From: a bacterium 1xD8-48
GTDB lineage: Bacteria > Bacillota > Clostridia > Lachnospirales > Lachnospiraceae
DNA: 44,632 bases
Direction: 5' to 3'
NCBI GenBank assembly: GCA_009917455.1
Contig: QZDS01000037.1
Location: forward strand, 1 to 44,632
Both the position numbers and the translations under genes were made by a program. Below are positions 16,534 through 24,287 of the stretch, piece after piece. The notes under the pieces were generated by a model, which was given only the letters and a program-made list of their open reading frames with translations, was not told the DNA's origin and made no database searches. The number at the start of each line of letters is the position of its first letter. Positions within the stretch are counted from its first letter, which is position 1.

Positions 16534-16883
16534 GTTCTGGTTATCCCGCACACCGTATAGCCAAGGGTCTGTTCCACATAAAGCAGTATCGCTCCTATGG
16601 CCGCGTCCACCTCGGATACCGTGCCTGTGACAATCACCGAACCGGAAAACCTGTCCACAAAGCCAAGCTCCACGCCGGATGCCTTGATGGCAATGTCCGC
16701 CATGATGATGGCTGTTTCCGCCGGGCTCACCGTCAATACGCCGATAGCCGATTTGGCGTGTTCCACAGCCGGGTTCAGCCCCAGTTTTTCATAAAGAATG
16801 TCGTCGGGATTTGCAATGATATGGGCAAGAGTGATTTGTTTTCCGGGTACCAGTTCCTGTATGATTCTTTGCTTTGCTTCCAT
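16530..16883 (-). CDS. pduU: circularly permuted BMC shell protein, PduU/EutS-like
   Basis: A 117-residue permuted BMC-domain protein. The N-terminal strand that forms the hexamer beta-barrel is RIIQELVPGKQITLAHIIAN, followed by the BMC core AIGVLTVSPAETAIIMADIA and VIVTGTVSEVDAAIGAIL. It is the first gene of the operon, 70 bases after the predicted start of transcription. Proteins of this family form six-fold capped tiles and may anchor PduV-type GTPases; the adjacent overlapping pduV fits that. Confidence 0.92.
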   Translation of the reverse strand: MEAKQRIIQELVPGKQITLAHIIANPDDILYEKLGLNPAVEHAKSAIGVLTVSPAETAIIMADIAIKASGVELGFVDRFSGSVIVTGTVSEVDAAIGAILLYVEQTLGYTVCGITRT

Positions 16884-16942
16884 TCTTATACCCCATGTGC
16901 TAAATGCTGTAAAAAGTGATTGTCGGAAGGTTTTTATTGTCT

Positions 16943-17009
16943 ACTTTTCCGATGATTCAATTATATCCTATTGCGCCCACAAAGTCAACACAAAACAACA
17001 ACTTTTCCG
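16943..17009. promoter_or_regulatory. direct repeats flanking the microcompartment promoter
   Basis: ACTTTTCCG occurs at 16943-16951 and again, in the same orientation, at 17001-17009. One copy sits around the predicted transcription start and the other just upstream of the -35 box, 58 bases apart. This layout would suit a repressor or activator binding both sides of the promoter. The binding protein is unknown; the DeoR regulator in the operon is a candidate. Confidence 0.4.
16960..16988 (-). promoter_or_regulatory. main promoter of the microcompartment operon
   Basis: On the minus strand TTGACT (16988-16983) and TATAAT (16965-16960) are separated by exactly 17 bases, a near-consensus vegetative promoter. 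Transcription would begin near 16953, about 70 bases before the pduU ATG. It is the only strong promoter seen upstream of the operon. Confidence 0.85.
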
Positions 17010-17014
17010 TTCCG

Positions 17015-17091
17015 TTTTTGCCTGTTTTTGGGTTTGTTTTCCAATTATTTTTCTGTTTTTACGTGGTTTTTGTTGTTTTTTCCTTGTTTTT
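17015..17091. promoter_or_regulatory. phased A-tracts (predicted curved DNA) upstream of the microcompartment promoter
   Basis: Eight runs of 4-6 T on the plus strand (A-tracts on the operon's strand) begin at 17015, 17025, 17037, 17048, 17056, 17067, 17076 and 17087, an average period of about 10.3 bases. In-phase A-tracts bend DNA. The block lies immediately upstream of the operon promoter and also upstream of the divergent PHP gene. Confidence 0.6.
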
Positions 17092-17157
17092 ATGAGATAA
17101 TAAGACAAATTGGTGTTTGTGCAAAAAAACTGACACGACGCTATTGCGGAGGCTCAT

Positions 17158-17952
17158 ATGCGGAATTACCCTGTTTTACTGGACATTCATACCCACTGCA
17201 TCTCCAGCGGCCACGGCAGCCGTGACACCGTCACGGATATGGCGAGAGAAGCCGCCGGCCGCGGCCTTAAAATACTGGGGATTTCCGACCACGGCCCAAA
17301 GACCCCCGGAGCCGGAAGCAGCTCCTACTTCAGGAACCTTCGTCTCGCGCAGCGCAGCCGATTCGGCGTTTCCTTATTATATGGAGCAGAATTGAATATC
17401 TTAAACGAAAAAGGCGACGTGGATTTGGAGGATTCGATTATCGCTTCTTTGGATTATGCCTTTATCAGCCTGCACCACCCTGTTTTTCAGGGCGGGGACG
17501 CCAGCCGTTATAATTCGCATGGCGGCATCGGCGTATCTTCTTCCCGTTTGGGCCGGGAATCTTTCCGGGATATCTGCACAAACGCATATATCAACGCCAT
17601 GAAACACCCCGGCGTCCGTTTTATCGGCCACCCTGACGACGGCCGTTTTCCCGCGGACTACGAGCGGCTTCTTTCCGCCTGCCAAAAATATCAGGTTTAC
17701 CCGGAAATCAATAACGCTTCCCTTATGCCCGGCGCTTACCGGACGGACGGCTATAAAAATTCCATAGAAATTCTTTCTCTCTGTAAAAAAATGCGCCTGC
17801 CGGTTCTGCTTTCCAGCGACAGCCACGGCAGAGAGCATATAGGGGATATGGAATCTGTTTTTCCCCTGCTTTGGGAATGTGATTTTCCGGCGGAGCTTGT
17901 GATTAACGGGAGTGTGGAATTTTTGATGAAGTTATTTGGGAAAGGAAAATAG
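17158..17952 (+). CDS. PHP-domain metal-dependent phosphoesterase (YcdX-type)
   Basis: A 264-residue PHP-family hydrolase. Metal-binding motifs occur in the expected order: LDIHTHCIS (residues 8-16), GISDHGP, GAELN, ISLHHP, GHPDDG and SSDSHGREHIG. Relatives are phosphatases acting on small phosphorylated substrates or histidinol phosphate. The substrate here is not predictable. It is divergent from the microcompartment operon and shares its intergenic region. Start ATG at 17158 follows GGAGG. The gene's GC-rich codon use matches the neighbouring operon rather than the AT-rich island to its right. Confidence 0.88.
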   Translation: MRNYPVLLDIHTHCISSGHGSRDTVTDMAREAAGRGLKILGISDHGPKTPGAGSSSYFRNLRLAQRSRFGVSLLYGAELNILNEKGDVDLEDSIIASLDYAFISLHHPVFQGGDASRYNSHGGIGVSSSRLGRESFRDICTNAYINAMKHPGVRFIGHPDDGRFPADYERLLSACQKYQVYPEINNASLMPGAYRTDGYKNSIEILSLCKKMRLPVLLSSDSHGREHIGDMESVFPLLWECDFPAELVINGSVEFLMKLFGKGK

Positions 17953-18001
17953 ATTGTGAAACAGGACATTCTTATCGGAAAAGCTGTAGGACTGTTCCTT
18001 T

Positions 18002-18253
18002 TTACCTGTACCTGTGTATATCTGACATATTAAAGATAACAGCATTGTTTTTCTCTGAATAAGTCCCGGAAATTTTATAGGTATGGCCAGTCTCTAAATC
18101 ATTCATTGCCAGTAGCCCTGTGACAAACGATTTGCTTATAACTCTCATCATCCGGTGACTGTTTAACATGAAATCATCCGGCACATGGAAAGATAAAACA
18201 TTATATTCATCACATGGCATTATGACAAAAGAATCCATCCTCAGTTTTATCAC
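18002..18253 (-). CDS. small hypothetical protein
   Basis: An 83-residue frame starting with GTG at 18253, seven bases after GGAG. The sequence (IKLRMDSFVIMPCDEYNVLS, then VPDDFMLNSHRMMRVISKSF, ending MSDIHRYR) has no family that I recognise. Hydrophobic and charged residues alternate as in a small alpha/beta domain. A 7-bp hairpin (18277-18300) precedes it. It converges with the PHP gene, with only 49 bases between. It could be a real orphan or a leftover of the decayed region to its right. Confidence 0.45.
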   Translation of the reverse strand: MIKLRMDSFVIMPCDEYNVLSFHVPDDFMLNSHRMMRVISKSFVTGLLAMNDLETGHTYKISGTYSEKNNAVIFNMSDIHRYR

Positions 18254-18709
18254 GTCTTTTCTCCGACATTGTTTTTGCTCCTTTCCGTGTCGGAAAGAGC
18301 CTTGATATGCCTACATCTATTATAGCACATTCAGATGACTTCCCCTTTCATACCCCTCAGTTCCACCCGGCGAAAATTTGCCAAAGATTTTGAAAGGTTT
18401 TGGGAAAAATTTTTGAAAATATAAAATGCACCTGTCTGAAAAATACAGACTGGCGCAAAGGAATTATAAGCAGTATTTAGTTGATTAGACAGTTCATATT
18501 TGTGGGTAGAAATTCCCCGGTGGTGGACGGGCTTTTTTTGATATGTCAATGACCGTCGGATTTTGTCGATATGGTATGTTCTTTATGGCTGCTACCTCCT
18601 TTAGCCGCCGTGTAAGAATAGGCGTGTGAAAATACCTCTGCTGTACGACGGCTTTTTTTCTTTTGCCGTCGTGCGGCAAACAAATAAAATTATTCGTTCA
18701 ATTTATTAT
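18254..18709. other. 456-base gap with hairpins and a possible mobile-element remnant
   Basis: No convincing intact gene. A hairpin (CTTTCCG/CGGAAAG, 18281-18297) lies at the left. The complementary arms ACGACGGC and GCCGTCGT surround a T-rich loop near 18643-18672. On the minus strand an open frame at 18494-18679 (61 codons, containing LTRRLKEVAAIKN and DISKKARPPPGNF) reads like real coding sequence, and a strong AAAGGAGG lies inside it ahead of an ATA codon. It may be a fragment left by a conjugative element. The region marks the left side of the AT-rich island. Confidence 0.4.
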
Positions 18710-19036
18710 TCAAATGTTTGCTGCTATTGTCAGATAGATAAAGAAGATAGAAAAAGCAACATATAAAGAGCTAAGTATTAGAGCTGCTTTTGCTGTGGGT
18801 GTTCGGGTATTTTTGTTTTTCATCAAGTAGATTGCGAACACAAATCCAGCAACAATTATTAACGCATATACAGCAAAAATAATGTAAGTCCATGGGGCGA
18901 TCATGCCAATTTTTAGTCGTCGAATAATGAACAACGTTAGCGGAAGTATACTCACACCCAAAGAAAGTTTATCTATGTTTTTTTCATTTTTCCACTCCTT
19001 TACCCGGCTACTATATCCGCTTTTTTCAAATGACAT
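18710..19036 (-). CDS. small three-span membrane protein of the ABC exporter operon
   Basis: A 108-residue frame predicted to have three membrane spans (residues about 27-38, 48-71 and 84-107) and no family I can name. It overlaps the end of the upstream permease gene by 37 bases when started at the ATG at 19036, which has no ribosome binding site. A much better start context (AAAGGAG, then ATG at 18987) lies one base out of frame, followed by a run of seven A. With eight A the protein would start MKKNIDKLSLGV. The gene may thus be frameshifted, or expressed through slippage at the A run. Confidence 0.55.
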   Translation of the reverse strand: MSFEKSGYSSRVKEWKNEKNIDKLSLGVSILPLTLFIIRRLKIGMIAPWTYIIFAVYALIIVAGFVFAIYLMKNKNTRTPTAKAALILSSLYVAFSIFFIYLTIAANI

Positions 19037-19743
19037 GTAGCTAAAACAATGAATATTACAGTATATAAAATTATCATTGGTACAAATGTGGCTATGCTTT
19101 CAACTGGTAAATTTTTGTCCTGTGAAGATAAGCCAAGAATGATTTGTGAGTAAGGAAACATACTGCTTAAACCAACAATATGAAACGCTAAACCCACAAT
19201 GCTAAGACAAACTGCTAAACCTACTGGAACAGCAAAGCTCCGTATCCGCATAGACAAATAAAGTTGTACTGTTCCAACACTCAAAGCGGAAAACCACCCC
19301 ATAAAAAGCCACCACATCATATTGATAGGAACAGGCTGCGTGAAATGGAAAATAAATTTCCCTACAATCAATACAAATATCATCAAAAGAGCCTGTGCTA
19401 TTAGGATAGATTTTGCCAGTACAGCCAGCTTTGCAATAAAGACTGTTGGACGGGAAAGCGGCATAGTCATTAAACTATTCCAATTATGATTTGTATGTTC
19501 CAACCTCCATAAGTAGGAAGCGCAAATCGCAATTAGAATAGGAAAAAAGAAATATCCATAAAACAATCCTGTTTGTAACCAAAGCTGCTGCCATACCGCA
19601 CCGTCATATAAATTTGCAGAAGCATTGATACCATAAATAATTGCGCCAATCATGGCTGTTAATAGGGGCAGAATAACAACAGCTACCCATATATTAGAAT
19701 AGCGGCTTTTTAAGTTTTCTGCGCGAATTGCATTGATAAGCAT
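19000..19743 (-). CDS. ABC-2 permease, lantibiotic-immunity type (MutG/EpiG-like)
   Basis: A 247-residue polytopic membrane protein with about six hydrophobic spans, starting MLINAIRAENLKSRYSNIW. The pattern (short cytoplasmic N-terminus, ANLYDGAVWQQLWLQTG loop, SYLWRLEHTNHNWNSLMTMP) is that of permeases that pair with BcrA/MutF ATPases in lantibiotic self-immunity and peptide-antibiotic export. It lies 13 bases after the partner permease. Substrate is unknown, but cell-envelope-active peptides are the usual ones. Confidence 0.82.
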   Translation of the reverse strand: MLINAIRAENLKSRYSNIWVAVVILPLLTAMIGAIIYGINASANLYDGAVWQQLWLQTGLFYGYFFFPILIAICASYLWRLEHTNHNWNSLMTMPLSRPTVFIAKLAVLAKSILIAQALLMIFVLIVGKFIFHFTQPVPINMMWWLFMGWFSALSVGTVQLYLSMRIRSFAVPVGLAVCLSIVGLAFHIVGLSSMFPYSQIILGLSSQDKNLPVESIATFVPMIILYTVIFIVLATCHLKKADIVAG

Positions 19744-19756
19744 TTATATCCCTCCT

Positions 19757-20533
19757 CTAATATTCATATTTTTGAAATTTTCTTTGAAAGAAAGCAAATG
19801 CAATCAAGCCAGCAACAAACAAAATAGTAAGTGGAATAAAATTGATATTCTGCACAATCAGTTCACTTGATTGTAAATTGCCGTAAGAGGTATTTTGCCC
19901 TAACACCATTAGCTCCGCATAATTTCCCCATATTAAAATATTTCGGATGCCCGCAGGAAGCAGCGTTGAAATAAATCCTATTAAAGCCCCAATCATACCA
20001 ACAGACATTGGAACGAGCTGATTAGAGAAAACAAGTGAGAAAAACACTTGAATGGTAACTACAACAAAAGTAACCATAATTGTTCCCACGGCGTAATCCA
20101 ATAAAGTCTTAACAGGTAATGGCTGCACAATTCCAACAGCATTTCCATAGGCAACGACAACAAATACTTGTATGAGGATAGCTGCCAACATAAGAGCTGC
20201 TACAACAGTAAACTTACATAGCCAGATAGTGTTTCGGCTTTCATTGTTGCACTCTAAGAGTTTCCATGTGTTTCCTTTATGCTCCATGTCGCAAATCCTA
20301 CTAGCGACAACTGCCGCCAACATAGGGAAAAATAAACCATTCATGGCAGCGGGACCGATAATCAAATCTTCCCATGCCGGTGCGTTTGGGTCAGAAATCA
20401 TGCTAAGGAAATTGCTGTTATTCCCATAATTTGAGAAAACAAAGAGCAACTCCATACCAAGAATAAGAAAAAAGGTCAAAAACACTTTTCTACGTTTTAA
20501 TTTGTATAATTCAAGACATAAATATTTCATCAC
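19757..20533 (-). CDS. ABC-2 permease, lantibiotic-immunity type (MutE/EpiE-like)
   Basis: A 258-residue membrane protein with about six spans. It starts MMKYLCLELYKLKRRKVFL, a basic cytoplasmic helix typical of this family, and has CDMEHKGNTWKLLECNNES before the second span, matching its partner permease. It overlaps the ATPase stop by four bases (ATGA-type coupling). Together with the ATPase and the second permease it forms one exporter. Confidence 0.82.
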   Translation of the reverse strand: MMKYLCLELYKLKRRKVFLTFFLILGMELLFVFSNYGNNSNFLSMISDPNAPAWEDLIIGPAAMNGLFFPMLAAVVASRICDMEHKGNTWKLLECNNESRNTIWLCKFTVVAALMLAAILIQVFVVVAYGNAVGIVQPLPVKTLLDYAVGTIMVTFVVVTIQVFFSLVFSNQLVPMSVGMIGALIGFISTLLPAGIRNILIWGNYAELMVLGQNTSYGNLQSSELIVQNINFIPLTILFVAGLIAFAFFQRKFQKYEY

Positions 20534-21432
20534 AAAGTCAACTCCTTTCCCGTAAGAGTGAGGAAAATATCTTCCAAACTTTCCCTATGTTCTTCCACAC
20601 GATAAACAGAAAGATTATTGGAACATAACTCCCACACAACTGCGCCTGTCTGTTCATCGGTCAATGCCCCAAGCTGTAAACCGTTAAGCGTTCTTTGCGG
20701 ATTGAGTTTTGCAAGAAAACGATAAGCCGTATCGTCATCACTGGTTTTTAATAAAATTTGTGGTTTTCGTTGTTCATCAAGTACGGACATTCTTTCTTGA
20801 AATATCAGACTGCCTTGATTGATGATACCAATAATTGTAGCCATTTGGTCAATCTCGCTTAGAATATGACTTGAAATCATTACAGTCATGCCGTATTTTG
20901 AGGGGAGCGTCTTAATGAGTTCCCGTATTTCTTCTATTCCCGCAGGGTCAAGACCGTTTGTCGGTTCGTCCAGTATCAAAAGTTTTGGTTTTCTTGCTAA
21001 CGCCATTGCAATGCCAAGCCGCTGCTTCATACCAAGAGAATAATTTTTCACTTTTTTTTCCATTTGGTTTTCTAAGCGAACAATGTAGATAGCTTCGTCA
21101 ATATTTTTTTGAGGCAAATCAAGAAGTCTGCGAATAAGCTCCATATTCTCACGTCCGGTTAAATGCCCGTAATAAGACGGGGCTTCGATCAATGAGCCGA
21201 CGGAATGTAAAATGCCCTTTCGGTTTTTCTCATTAAAGAGCTTACCCATAATCTCAATCGTTCCGCTGGTAGGCTTAACAAGACCAAGCAGCATTTTCAT
21301 TGTAGTAGACTTACCAGCACCATTCGGTCCAAGAAATCCGTAGATATCGCCCTCTTTGACGCGAATATCCAAATCTTGAACACGGTAAACACCGTCATAT
21401 TCTTTTGATAAATTTTCTGTTGCGATAATCAT
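20530..21432 (-). CDS. ABC transporter ATPase, BcrA/MutF-like
   Basis: A 300-residue ATP-binding subunit: Walker A GPNGAGKST (residues 35-43), signature YSLGMKQRLGIAMAL, Walker B LLILDEPTNGLDP, and the switch His in SSHILSEI. Residues after about 215 form the short C-terminal domain of the bacitracin/lantibiotic exporter group. It is the first gene of the exporter operon and is divergent from the two-component system, which probably induces it in response to a peptide antibiotic. Confidence 0.92.
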   Translation of the reverse strand: MIIATENLSKEYDGVYRVQDLDIRVKEGDIYGFLGPNGAGKSTTMKMLLGLVKPTSGTIEIMGKLFNEKNRKGILHSVGSLIEAPSYYGHLTGRENMELIRRLLDLPQKNIDEAIYIVRLENQMEKKVKNYSLGMKQRLGIAMALARKPKLLILDEPTNGLDPAGIEEIRELIKTLPSKYGMTVMISSHILSEIDQMATIIGIINQGSLIFQERMSVLDEQRKPQILLKTSDDDTAYRFLAKLNPQRTLNGLQLGALTDEQTGAVVWELCSNNLSVYRVEEHRESLEDIFLTLTGKELTL

Positions 21433-21460
21433 TTTTTTACTCCTTTCCTAAGCTGCTTAC

Positions 21461-21489
21461 AGTATATACTCCTTACCTTGCGTTACATT
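21461..21489 (-). promoter_or_regulatory. predicted activator-dependent promoter of the ABC exporter
   Basis: On the minus strand TATACT (21466-21461) is a good -10, but the hexamer 17 bases upstream is AATGTA, a poor -35. Direct repeats overlap and extend beyond the -35 position, which is the arrangement for a response-regulator-activated promoter. Confidence 0.55.
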
Positions 21490-21513
21490 GGAGAGAACCT
21501 TGATTTTACCTTG
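21473..21513. promoter_or_regulatory. direct-repeat operator for the response regulator
   Basis: Four related octamers lie in one orientation: TTACCTTG (21473), TTACATTG (21483), GAACCTTG (21495) and TTACCTTG (21506). Spacings of 10, 12 and 11 bases put them on one face of the helix, as expected for tandem dimers of an OmpR-type regulator. They lie between the divergent exporter and regulator genes. Confidence 0.65.
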
Positions 21514-21529
21514 ACTTTTTAAGGGTACA

Positions 21530-21558
21530 TTCGCAAACGTGAAAAAATATGATATAAT
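21530..21558 (+). promoter_or_regulatory. promoter of the two-component system
   Basis: TTCGCA (21530-21535) and a consensus TATAAT (21553-21558) are separated by 17 bases. Transcription would begin near 21565, about 18 bases before the response regulator ATG. Confidence 0.6.
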
Positions 21559-21582
21559 TATAAAATAAAAGGAAGTGAGCCT

Positions 21583-22290
21583 ATGAACACGATCAAAGAC
21601 AAAACTATTCTTTTGGTTGATGATGAACCAGCAATTTTGCAGATGTGCAAATCTATTTTGAAAGAGAATGGATTTGAAAATATATTAACTGCAAACACGG
21701 CTCTTAATGCATTGGAAAAAATGAGCGTAAAGCCGGATATGGCAATTTTAGACGTAATGTTGCCGGATATGGACGGCTTCACGCTGGCAAAAACTATCCG
21801 CGAACAAAATATAACTCCTATCCTTTTTTTAACGGCAAAAGGAGAAATTAACGACAAATCGAAAGGTTTTGAAGTCGGGGCGGATGATTATATGGTAAAG
21901 CCGTTTATTGCACAAGAATTTGTATGGCGTATCACGGCAATTTTGCGACGCACTTACAAAGAGAGTGAAGAAACCAGCTTTTTATTAAATTCTTGCAAGG
22001 TGGATTTGGAGCAAGCCGAGGTTTACAGAGAAGGACAAGAGCCAGTTACACTTACAGCAAAGGAAGTTGAAATCCTTAAAAAGTTGTATGCCAATGCTGG
22101 ACGGATTGTAACTTTAGGAGCATTGTGCCAAACTGTTTGTGGTGACATATATATTGGCTATGAAAAAACGCTTATGTCACATATTCGACATATCCGGGAA
22201 AAGATAGAAGAAGAACCTTCTTCTCCAGTTTCTTTAATTACAGTAAAAGGAATTGGCTACAAATTGGTCTTAAAGAATAAAACAAGGTAA
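21583..22290 (+). CDS. OmpR-family response regulator
   Basis: A 235-residue regulator. The receiver domain (residues 6-120) has acidic residues in LVDDEPAIL, the phospho-acceptor Asp in AILDVMLPDMDG (about residue 57) and the conserved Lys in DYMVKPF. The C-terminal winged helix (about 140-230) contains LTAKEVEILKKLYANAG and SHIRHIREKIEEEP and ends VKGIGYKL. Its nearest use is likely control of the divergent exporter genes through the repeats at 21473-21513. Start ATG follows GGAAGTGAG. Confidence 0.93.
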   Translation: MNTIKDKTILLVDDEPAILQMCKSILKENGFENILTANTALNALEKMSVKPDMAILDVMLPDMDGFTLAKTIREQNITPILFLTAKGEINDKSKGFEVGADDYMVKPFIAQEFVWRITAILRRTYKESEETSFLLNSCKVDLEQAEVYREGQEPVTLTAKEVEILKKLYANAGRIVTLGALCQTVCGDIYIGYEKTLMSHIRHIREKIEEEPSSPVSLITVKGIGYKLVLKNKTR

Positions 22291-22294
22291 ACCT

Positions 22295-23659
22295 ATGAAT
22301 AATGTTCAACGATTTTTCAAGAGATATGTTTATTCCAGCGTAAGGCTGTTTTGTTTTTTCATCTTTGTAAATATTGCTCTCTTTATTGCACTAACAGTAA
22401 TTTCCGGCAGTCAAGGCAGTCATAGCCCTACGCAACTTTTGGAAGCTATTACAGAAGATTTACAACAGAGTGCAAGCAGTTATGTACTTTCGGATAATAC
22501 GATTGCGAAAATGGAACAAGAAAACGTATGGTGCATGATGATAAGCAACGAAAGCGGTAATGTCCTTTGGAATTACAAATTACCGTCGGAGTTACCTCAA
22601 CATTACACAGCGGGCGATGTAGCAGAAATGACACGGTGGTACTTACAGGAATATCCTGTATTTGTGTCAAATCAATCAGACGAATTGTTGGTTATTGGTT
22701 ATCCGAAAGACAGTTTTTGGAAAATATCTGCCTACAAAACGTTTGAAAGCATTAAAATAGATATTTTGGGGTTAGTTTCTCTTTTTCTACTGAATATTGT
22801 GATTGTGTTAATTTTGTTTGTCCATAATAGCCGTAAGGTAGAGAAATCCATTAAGCCTATTTTGACTGGTATCGAAGAAATATCCGCAGGAAAAAATACG
22901 CAGTTAGTCGAACATGGAGAATTAGCAGAAATCAATACAAAGTTAAATAAGGTAGCAATCACATTGCAACAACGGGATATGGCACGGGCAAACTGGATCA
23001 GCGGTATCTCACATGATATTCGCACCCCGCTATCTATGGTATTGGGATATTCCAGTAGCTTAGAAACAGATAATACACTGAATGCAGAACAGCAAGAAAA
23101 GGTTGCTGCTATCCGACAACAAGCAGCTAAAATCAAATATCTTATCGAAGATTTGAATTTAACTGCAAAATTGGAATATGATATGCAGCCGTTACGGGTG
23201 GAAAAAATCCACCTCGTCGAATTGGCTCGCCAAGTTGTTTGTGAATTTTTAGACAGCAATCTTGATAACTCTTTTTCTATTGATTTTATAACTGATAGCG
23301 ATAGCGAACTGCTTTATATAAATGGCGATGAAACCTTATTGAAAAGAGCAATTACAAACCTTATCCAAAACAGTATAGGGCATAATCCAAGCGGTTGTGA
23401 AATTACGGTTTCAGTCTCATGTAACAATCAAAATGCTACGGTTATTATTGCTGATAACGGCATAGGTATACCTGCCCAAAAGTTGAAGGAATTAAATTCT
23501 AAAACACATTATATGGAAAGCACCGACGAAAAACTAAATTTACGTCATGGTTTAGGGATGCTTTTAGTACGACAGATAGTTGACGCTCATCATGGAGTTA
23601 TAAAGATAGAAAGTAAGCCACAAGAGGGATTTAAGACAACATTAACCTTTCCACAATGA
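22295..23659 (+). CDS. membrane sensor histidine kinase
   Basis: A 454-residue kinase four bases after the response regulator. Two membrane spans (about residues 14-36 and 150-172) enclose an extracellular sensor domain of about 110 residues. A HAMP-like linker follows (SRKVEKSIKPILTGIEEISAG). The H-box is SGISHDIRTPLSMVLG (His about 240), the N-box NLIQNSIGHNP and the G-boxes DNGIGIP and RHGLGMLLVRQI. This is the architecture of kinases that sense cell-envelope peptides next to MutEFG-like exporters. The ligand is unknown. Confidence 0.92.
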   Translation: MNNVQRFFKRYVYSSVRLFCFFIFVNIALFIALTVISGSQGSHSPTQLLEAITEDLQQSASSYVLSDNTIAKMEQENVWCMMISNESGNVLWNYKLPSELPQHYTAGDVAEMTRWYLQEYPVFVSNQSDELLVIGYPKDSFWKISAYKTFESIKIDILGLVSLFLLNIVIVLILFVHNSRKVEKSIKPILTGIEEISAGKNTQLVEHGELAEINTKLNKVAITLQQRDMARANWISGISHDIRTPLSMVLGYSSSLETDNTLNAEQQEKVAAIRQQAAKIKYLIEDLNLTAKLEYDMQPLRVEKIHLVELARQVVCEFLDSNLDNSFSIDFITDSDSELLYINGDETLLKRAITNLIQNSIGHNPSGCEITVSVSCNNQNATVIIADNGIGIPAQKLKELNSKTHYMESTDEKLNLRHGLGMLLVRQIVDAHHGVIKIESKPQEGFKTTLTFPQ

Positions 23660-23665
23660 TTTTTT

Positions 23666-23693
23666 AGCGGTAGCCTTTGAATAGGTTACCGCT
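23666..23693 (+). terminator. hairpin after the histidine kinase gene
   Basis: AGCGGTAGCC (23666-23675) pairs with GGTTACCGCT (23684-23693) with one G-T pair and an 8-base loop, six bases after the kinase stop codon. No T tract follows on the plus strand, so it may act as a stability hairpin or a weak terminator. Confidence 0.5.
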
Positions 23694-23784
23694 AATAATA
23701 TGCTCTATTTTGGCTAATGACAGGTACTGTGTAGACATATTCAAAAAGAAATAGGAACAGTAAAATGTAATAGAGTGAATGAAT

Positions 23785-24138
23785 ATGGCAAAAAGACCAC
23801 TACCACGATATGACTTCAAGGCTTTTGGGGCAGCAATCAAGGCGGCGCGGACAGGGCGCAAGGAAAGCCGCAAGAAAGTAAGCGACGAAATGTTTATCTC
23901 GCCGCGCTACCTTGCGAACATTGAGAACAAGGGGCAGCACCCAAGTTTGCAGATATTCTTTGAGCTTATGCTCCGCTACAATATATCCGTAGACCAGTTC
24001 CTTTTGGAAACGCCGCCTGAGAAGAACACGCAGCGGCGGCAGCTTGACGCGCTCCTTGACGGTATGAGCGATACAGGCATACGGATTGTGAGCGCAACGG
24101 CAAAGGAGATAGCGGAAGTCGAAACAGAGGGCAAATAA
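23785..24138 (+). CDS. XRE-family helix-turn-helix protein of conjugative-element type
   Basis: A 117-residue protein starting MAKRPLPRYDFKAFGAAIKA. The helix-turn-helix covers residues about 12-68 (ESRKKVSDEMFISPRYLANI, then PSLQIFFELMLRY), and a C-terminal tail contains RRQLDALLDGMSDTGIRIV. I know similar small regulators mainly from Tn1549-like conjugative transposons in clostridia. The second ATG (23785) is preferred because GAGTG lies about seven bases upstream; the first ATG (23779) is too close. Its GC content is higher than the two-component genes to its left, so the island may be composite. Confidence 0.8.
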   Translation: MAKRPLPRYDFKAFGAAIKAARTGRKESRKKVSDEMFISPRYLANIENKGQHPSLQIFFELMLRYNISVDQFLLETPPEKNTQRRQLDALLDGMSDTGIRIVSATAKEIAEVETEGK

Positions 24139-24287
24139 GAGGTGTCCGTCACAAGTAAACAAGGTATAGAGAGCGTTGTAATCTTTTTTGAGGATTGCAG
24201 CGTTTTTCTTTTGCGGAAGTTTGGCAAAATGAGTATTTTCGGCATTGTAGATAGTAGGAAGAACTTTCGTAGCAAGCATATCGGTGC

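Noticed and set aside
24139..24287. continuation of the nuclease frame toward the XRE gene
   Set aside because: Similarity to the nuclease family stops near 24288, and the remainder is antisense to the XRE gene or element sequence.
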